From Pseudomonas sp. 6D_7.1_Bac1 (GTDB taxonomy: Bacteria; Pseudomonadota; Gammaproteobacteria; Pseudomonadales; Pseudomonadaceae), in NCBI RefSeq assembly GCF_025465945.1, contig NZ_JANLNW010000051.1:245819-309818 (forward strand): 64,000 bases of DNA, written 5' to 3'. Below the pieces are notes generated by a model. It was not told where the DNA came from, made no database searches, and was given only the letters and a program-made list of their open reading frames with translations. Shown in pieces: positions 61,438 through 64,000 of the stretch; the stretch's first letter is position 1; the number at the start of each line of letters is the position of its first letter. Position numbers and translations under genes: made by a program.

Positions 61438-62325
61438 ATGGACCGTCTCACTGCGAAAGATTTTGCCCCTGAACTGCTGGAGCTCTACGACTACTACGCC
61501 CATGGCAAGATCAACAGGCGAGAGTTTCTGGATCGTGCGGCGTTGTTCACGTTAGGCGGTTTGACGGCCAGCGCACTCCTCGCTGCCCTGAGTCCGAATT
61601 ATGCGCTCGCCGAGCAAGTGGAGTTTACCGACCCGGACATCATCGCCGAGTACATCACCTATCCCTCACCCAAGGGACACGGGCAAGTCCGTGGCTATCG
61701 GGTGCGTCCGGCGAAAGCTACCGGCAAGGTGCCGGCGGTGGTGGTCGTGCATGAAAATCGTGGGCTCAACCCTTACATCGAGGATGTCGCACGGCGGCTG
61801 GCCAAGGCGGGATTCATCGCCCTGGCTCCCGATGGCCTGACGTCGGTCGGAGGCTATCCCGGCAACGATGAAAAAGGTCAGGAGCTACAGCAGACCGTCG
61901 ATCCTGAAAAACTCATGAATGACTTTTTCACCGCCATTGAGTGGCTGATGAAGCATGACTCGACCACTGGAAAAGTCGGCATTATCGGGTTCTGTTATGG
62001 CGGTGGCGTCGCCAATGCGGCGGCCGTGGCCTATCCAGAGTTGGGTGCTGCAGTGTCGTTTTATGGCCGTCAGCCAAAGGCTGAAGAGGTCAGCCGGATT
62101 CAGGCGCCTCTGCAGCTCCACTACGCCGAACTGGATACGCGCATCAATGAAGGGTGGCCCGCCTATGAGCAGGCATTGAAAGCTGCTGGCAAGACTTATG
62201 AAGCCTACATCTACCCTGGGGTTAACCATGGTTTCCATAACGACTCCACGCCTCGATACGATGAAGCCGCTGCCAGGCTTGCATGGAGCAGGACGCTGGA
62301 TTGGTTCCGGCGGTACCTGGCTTAG
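61438..62325 (+). CDS. yghX: YghX-like dienelactone hydrolase family protein
   Basis: A 295-residue alpha/beta hydrolase. The nucleophile is C186 in [13 protein letters not shown]; the acid is in [15 protein letters not shown] and the His in [38 protein letters not shown] near residue 105 is family-typical. The N-terminus has [11 protein letters not shown] and a hydrophobic stretch ending in NYALA, like a Tat leader. AGGAG precedes the ATG. From memory it closely follows E. coli YghX. Natural substrate unknown. Confidence 0.9.
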   Translation: MDRLTAKDFAPELLELYDYYAHGKINRREFLDRAALFTLGGLTASALLAALSPNYALAEQVEFTDPDIIAEYITYPSPKGHGQVRGYRVRPAKATGKVPAVVVVHENRGLNPYIEDVARRLAKAGFIALAPDGLTSVGGYPGNDEKGQELQQTVDPEKLMNDFFTAIEWLMKHDSTTGKVGIIGFCYGGGVANAAAVAYPELGAAVSFYGRQPKAEEVSRIQAPLQLHYAELDTRINEGWPAYEQALKAAGKTYEAYIYPGVNHGFHNDSTPRYDEAAARLAWSRTLDWFRRYLA

Positions 62326-62410
62326 TGTTGAAAACGCCACACAAAACGAGAACATGCGCACGGAGCGGCACCGAGCAGAAACATCTCTACCGCTCGGTCG
62401 ATGACCTCAT

Positions 62411-62986
62411 TCATGAGACGGCTCTCGGCTGCAGCCATTTCCCGAACAAGCGGGTCACCCGCGGCATGAACACATAGACCACCAGCAGCACGATGCTTGC
62501 CGTGATCAGCACATTGCCTTGCACGTAGCCACCCAGCCAGGGCATCCAGCCAAACAGCGGCTTGAACAGCATCGGCACCAGAAAGCTCAGGGGCAGGATG
62601 ACCAGGAAGGTCACGCAGGCCTGCTTCCAGCGTGGTGGGGGCGACGCAGCCGCATCGATCGGGGTAAACCAGAACTCACGGTCGGCATTGACCTCGGTCT
62701 GGTCGCCATCGGCGAGCAATGGCTGCGCCTCTTCCACCAGCGTGCGGCGATCCTCGGAGTCGAGCCAGTACTGCAATTGTTCGGTCGTGGCGAAGCGCAG
62801 CACACTGGTGAACTGGGCCAGCCCCTGGCTTTGTCCGCGCACAACATCAATGCCCAGATGCCCAGGGTAGGTACGCGCCTTGGCGATGGTGCGACGCAAC
62901 CAGTTTTCATACGCCTCGTCCCCGCCCTTCTTGACGCGGTGGCGCACCAGCAGCGTGACCACGCCTTCCGACAGTTCGATGTTCAT
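62411..62986 (-). CDS. Antibiotic biosynthesis monooxygenase domain with membrane anchor
   Basis: A 191-residue protein. Residues 1-100 form an ABM-type dimeric alpha-beta domain (VTLLVRHRVKKGGDEAYENW, AQFTSVLRFATTEQLQYWLD). Then two transmembrane helices follow (FLVILPLSFLVPMLFKPLF; VLITASIVLLVVYVFMPRV). GGAG lies seven bases before the ATG. Such fusions occur in pseudomonads; ABM domains act on aromatics or quinones. A DoxX gene lies just upstream on the same strand. Confidence 0.87.
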   Translation of the reverse strand: MNIELSEGVVTLLVRHRVKKGGDEAYENWLRRTIAKARTYPGHLGIDVVRGQSQGLAQFTSVLRFATTEQLQYWLDSEDRRTLVEEAQPLLADGDQTEVNADREFWFTPIDAAASPPPRWKQACVTFLVILPLSFLVPMLFKPLFGWMPWLGGYVQGNVLITASIVLLVVYVFMPRVTRLFGKWLQPRAVS

Positions 62987-63013
62987 GACTGACTCTCCCG
63001 ACCGTGTGGGTTT

Positions 63014-63445
63014 CTATAGTGGTTTGAACAATGGATGGCGACGCGCCAAACGTACGCCCAAGGCGAGTCGGCCTGCACCGCCGATCAACAGCGCGCCAAA
63101 TACAATCACCAGCAACCAGGCAAACTGCCCTTCGCCCAGGCTCCACTCCGGGTGCACCAGCACCAGTGAGACCAGCAGCAGGAAAAGGATCGGCAAACTG
63201 GCCAGTCGGGTGAACAGCCCAAGCGCAATCAGCACTGGGCAAAGCACTTCGGCGAATATCGCCAGCATCAACGTCAGCTGCGCCCCGAGCCCGAAGGGGT
63301 CTTCGATCAGGCCCAGTTCATGCTGAAAGTTCAGCAGTTTGGGCAGGCCATGGACGCAGAGCAGCAAAGCTGCGCCGGTGATCCGCAGCCAGAGCAAGGC
63401 CCAATCGGCCGGTGTGTTACTGGAATACGTGGGAACGGAGTTCAT
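63014..63445 (-). CDS. DoxX-family membrane protein
   Basis: A 143-residue protein with four hydrophobic helices. The family pattern ALLLCVHGLPKLLNFQHELG is in helix 1 and AIFAEVLCPVLIALGLFTRL in helix 2. The start MNSVPTYSSNTPAD has AGAGAG nine bases upstream; a 37-codon longer frame is rejected. It sits between ABM and isochorismatase-like genes in one leftward run, pointing to a redox or detoxification role. Confidence 0.85.
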   Translation of the reverse strand: MNSVPTYSSNTPADWALLWLRITGAALLLCVHGLPKLLNFQHELGLIEDPFGLGAQLTLMLAIFAEVLCPVLIALGLFTRLASLPILFLLLVSLVLVHPEWSLGEGQFAWLLVIVFGALLIGGAGRLALGVRLARRHPLFKPL

Positions 63446-63552
63446 GGTCTGACTCTCTGGAAAATCCGTGGTGTGGATGCCCCTGTCACGATAGCCCCTG
63501 GCAATGACGGCGCAGCGAACTGCGCCGTTGTGCAGCGGTATTTTCTCGCGAC

Positions 63553-64000
63553 TCACTTGACCTGACGTTGCGGCGCCTTGTGCACCATGGTGTAGGCGTA
63601 ATCCACGCCCATGCCGTAGGCGCCGCTGTGTTCCAGCACCAGACCCATGACGGCGTCGTAAGTCGCTTTGTGCGCCCAGTCACGCTGGTATTCGAGCAAC
63701 ACTTGCTGCCAGGTCACCGGCACCGCACCGGCCTGGATCATCCGCTGCACCGACATGTCGTGCGCTTCTTTGCTCGTGCCGCCCGATGCGTCGGTGACGA
63801 TGTACACCTCGTAGCCCTCGGCCAGCGCTTCCAGTGCCGGGAAGTTCAAGCACACTTCAGTCCACAGTGCCGCCATGATCAGTTTCTTGCGGCCGGTGGC
63901 CTTCACCGCTTCCACCAGTTTTTTATCTTCCCAGGAGTTCATCGAGGTGCGCTCGATCGGCTGGTGATCCGGAAACACGCTGAGCAGTTCCGGCCAGATG
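63553..64000 (-). CDS. YcaC-like isochorismatase-family hydrolase, 5' end outside window
   Basis: The open frame runs out of the window to the right, so the true start is not seen; about 149 residues remain. It shows the catalytic Cys in MAALWTEVCLNFPALEALA and the following VYIVTDASGGTSKEAHDMSV typical of YcaC. The C-terminus KAPQRQVK is intact. A frame starting at 63978 is only an internal GTG. Family members hydrolyse amides of unknown type. It is upstream of the DoxX and ABM genes. Confidence 0.85.
   Translation of the reverse strand, partial: IWPELLSVFPDHQPIERTSMNSWEDKKLVEAVKATGRKKLIMAALWTEVCLNFPALEALAEGYEVYIVTDASGGTSKEAHDMSVQRMIQAGAVPVTWQQVLLEYQRDWAHKATYDAVMGLVLEHSGAYGMGVDYAYTMVHKAPQRQVK

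Noticed and set aside
1..64000. CRISPR arrays, tRNA or rRNA genes, prophage or integrase genes
   Set aside because: No spaced identical repeats other than REP units and the short tandem repeat were found, and no tRNA cloverleaf or integrase motif was recognised by eye; a dedicated tRNA or CRISPR scan was not possible here.

Overview
The window looks like a chromosomal segment from the Pseudomonas fluorescens group. The evidence is five paired REP elements of the Pseudomonas type, a complete ptxS-kguEKTD 2-ketogluconate block with the known PtxS operator sequence, an AruH-like transaminase, and many typical Pseudomonas transporters and LysR regulators. I saw no tRNA, rRNA, CRISPR array, intact insertion sequence or prophage.

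Layout. 1-5.0 kb (minus): the N-terminal part of an autotransporter cut by the window edge, then two unrecognised proteins rich in beta-sandwich-like sequence. Perfect 16-bp palindromes lie in front of the autotransporter and in front of the pair. 5.2-10.7 kb: ptxS and kguEKTD with two PtxS operators. 10.8-13.7 kb: a chemoreceptor gene followed closely by an aruH-like gene. 13.9-17.7 kb: glycerate kinase and a CdaR-type regulator, divergent from an MFS permease. 17.9-20.1 kb: aldo/keto reductase and an EamA transporter. 20.1-24.5 kb: redox genes (quinone oxidoreductase, DoxX, LysR, WrbA, NTF2-like, a small ABM-like protein). 24.7-29.5 kb: a lipoprotein, a large repeat-rich exported protein with a polyglycine tail, and a DUF1704 metallopeptidase-like protein. 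29.6-32.4 kb: an aromatic-acid-type MFS permease, an IS1182-like transposase remnant and a small exported protein. 32.6-36.8 kb: a DUF2867/DoxX/NAD(P)-binding cluster with an HxlR regulator. 37-40.8 kb: a broken LysE gene, ChrA, a DMT transporter with a histidine-rich tail, and an AlkA-like glycosylase coupled to an Ada-like zinc protein. 40.8-44.8 kb: a LysR gene facing an amidohydrolase, a solute-binding protein and a PhyH dioxygenase. 44.8-55.9 kb: mixed accessory genes (DUF1810, arginase-like, GNATs, GST, HxlR with an orphan FabF, TrmK, Lrp with LysE). 56.3-58.4 kb: DUF2946 protein, a barrel-like protein with a CASCGC start, and TlpA. 58.6-60.7 kb: ruins of a type I secretion operon. 61.4-64 kb: YghX-like hydrolase, ABM protein, DoxX and a YcaC-like hydrolase cut by the window edge.

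How the parts work together. The best supported system is ketogluconate use: KguT imports, KguK phosphorylates, KguD reduces to 6-phosphogluconate, and PtxS represses through the two operators. The 13.9-17.7 kb block probably handles glycerate or sugar diacids. Several small divergons (LysR/DoxX, HxlR/NmrA, HxlR/FabF, Lrp/LysE) look like regulator-target pairs, and three intergenic regions hold inverted repeats that could be the operators. Decay is visible as an Old Yellow Enzyme fragment, a frameshifted LysE fragment, a frameshifted transposase end, and an in-frame fusion of a type I secretion ATPase N-terminus to a membrane-fusion-protein C-terminus. A dispersed repeat family recurs in the accessory intergenic regions from about 32 to 55 kb.
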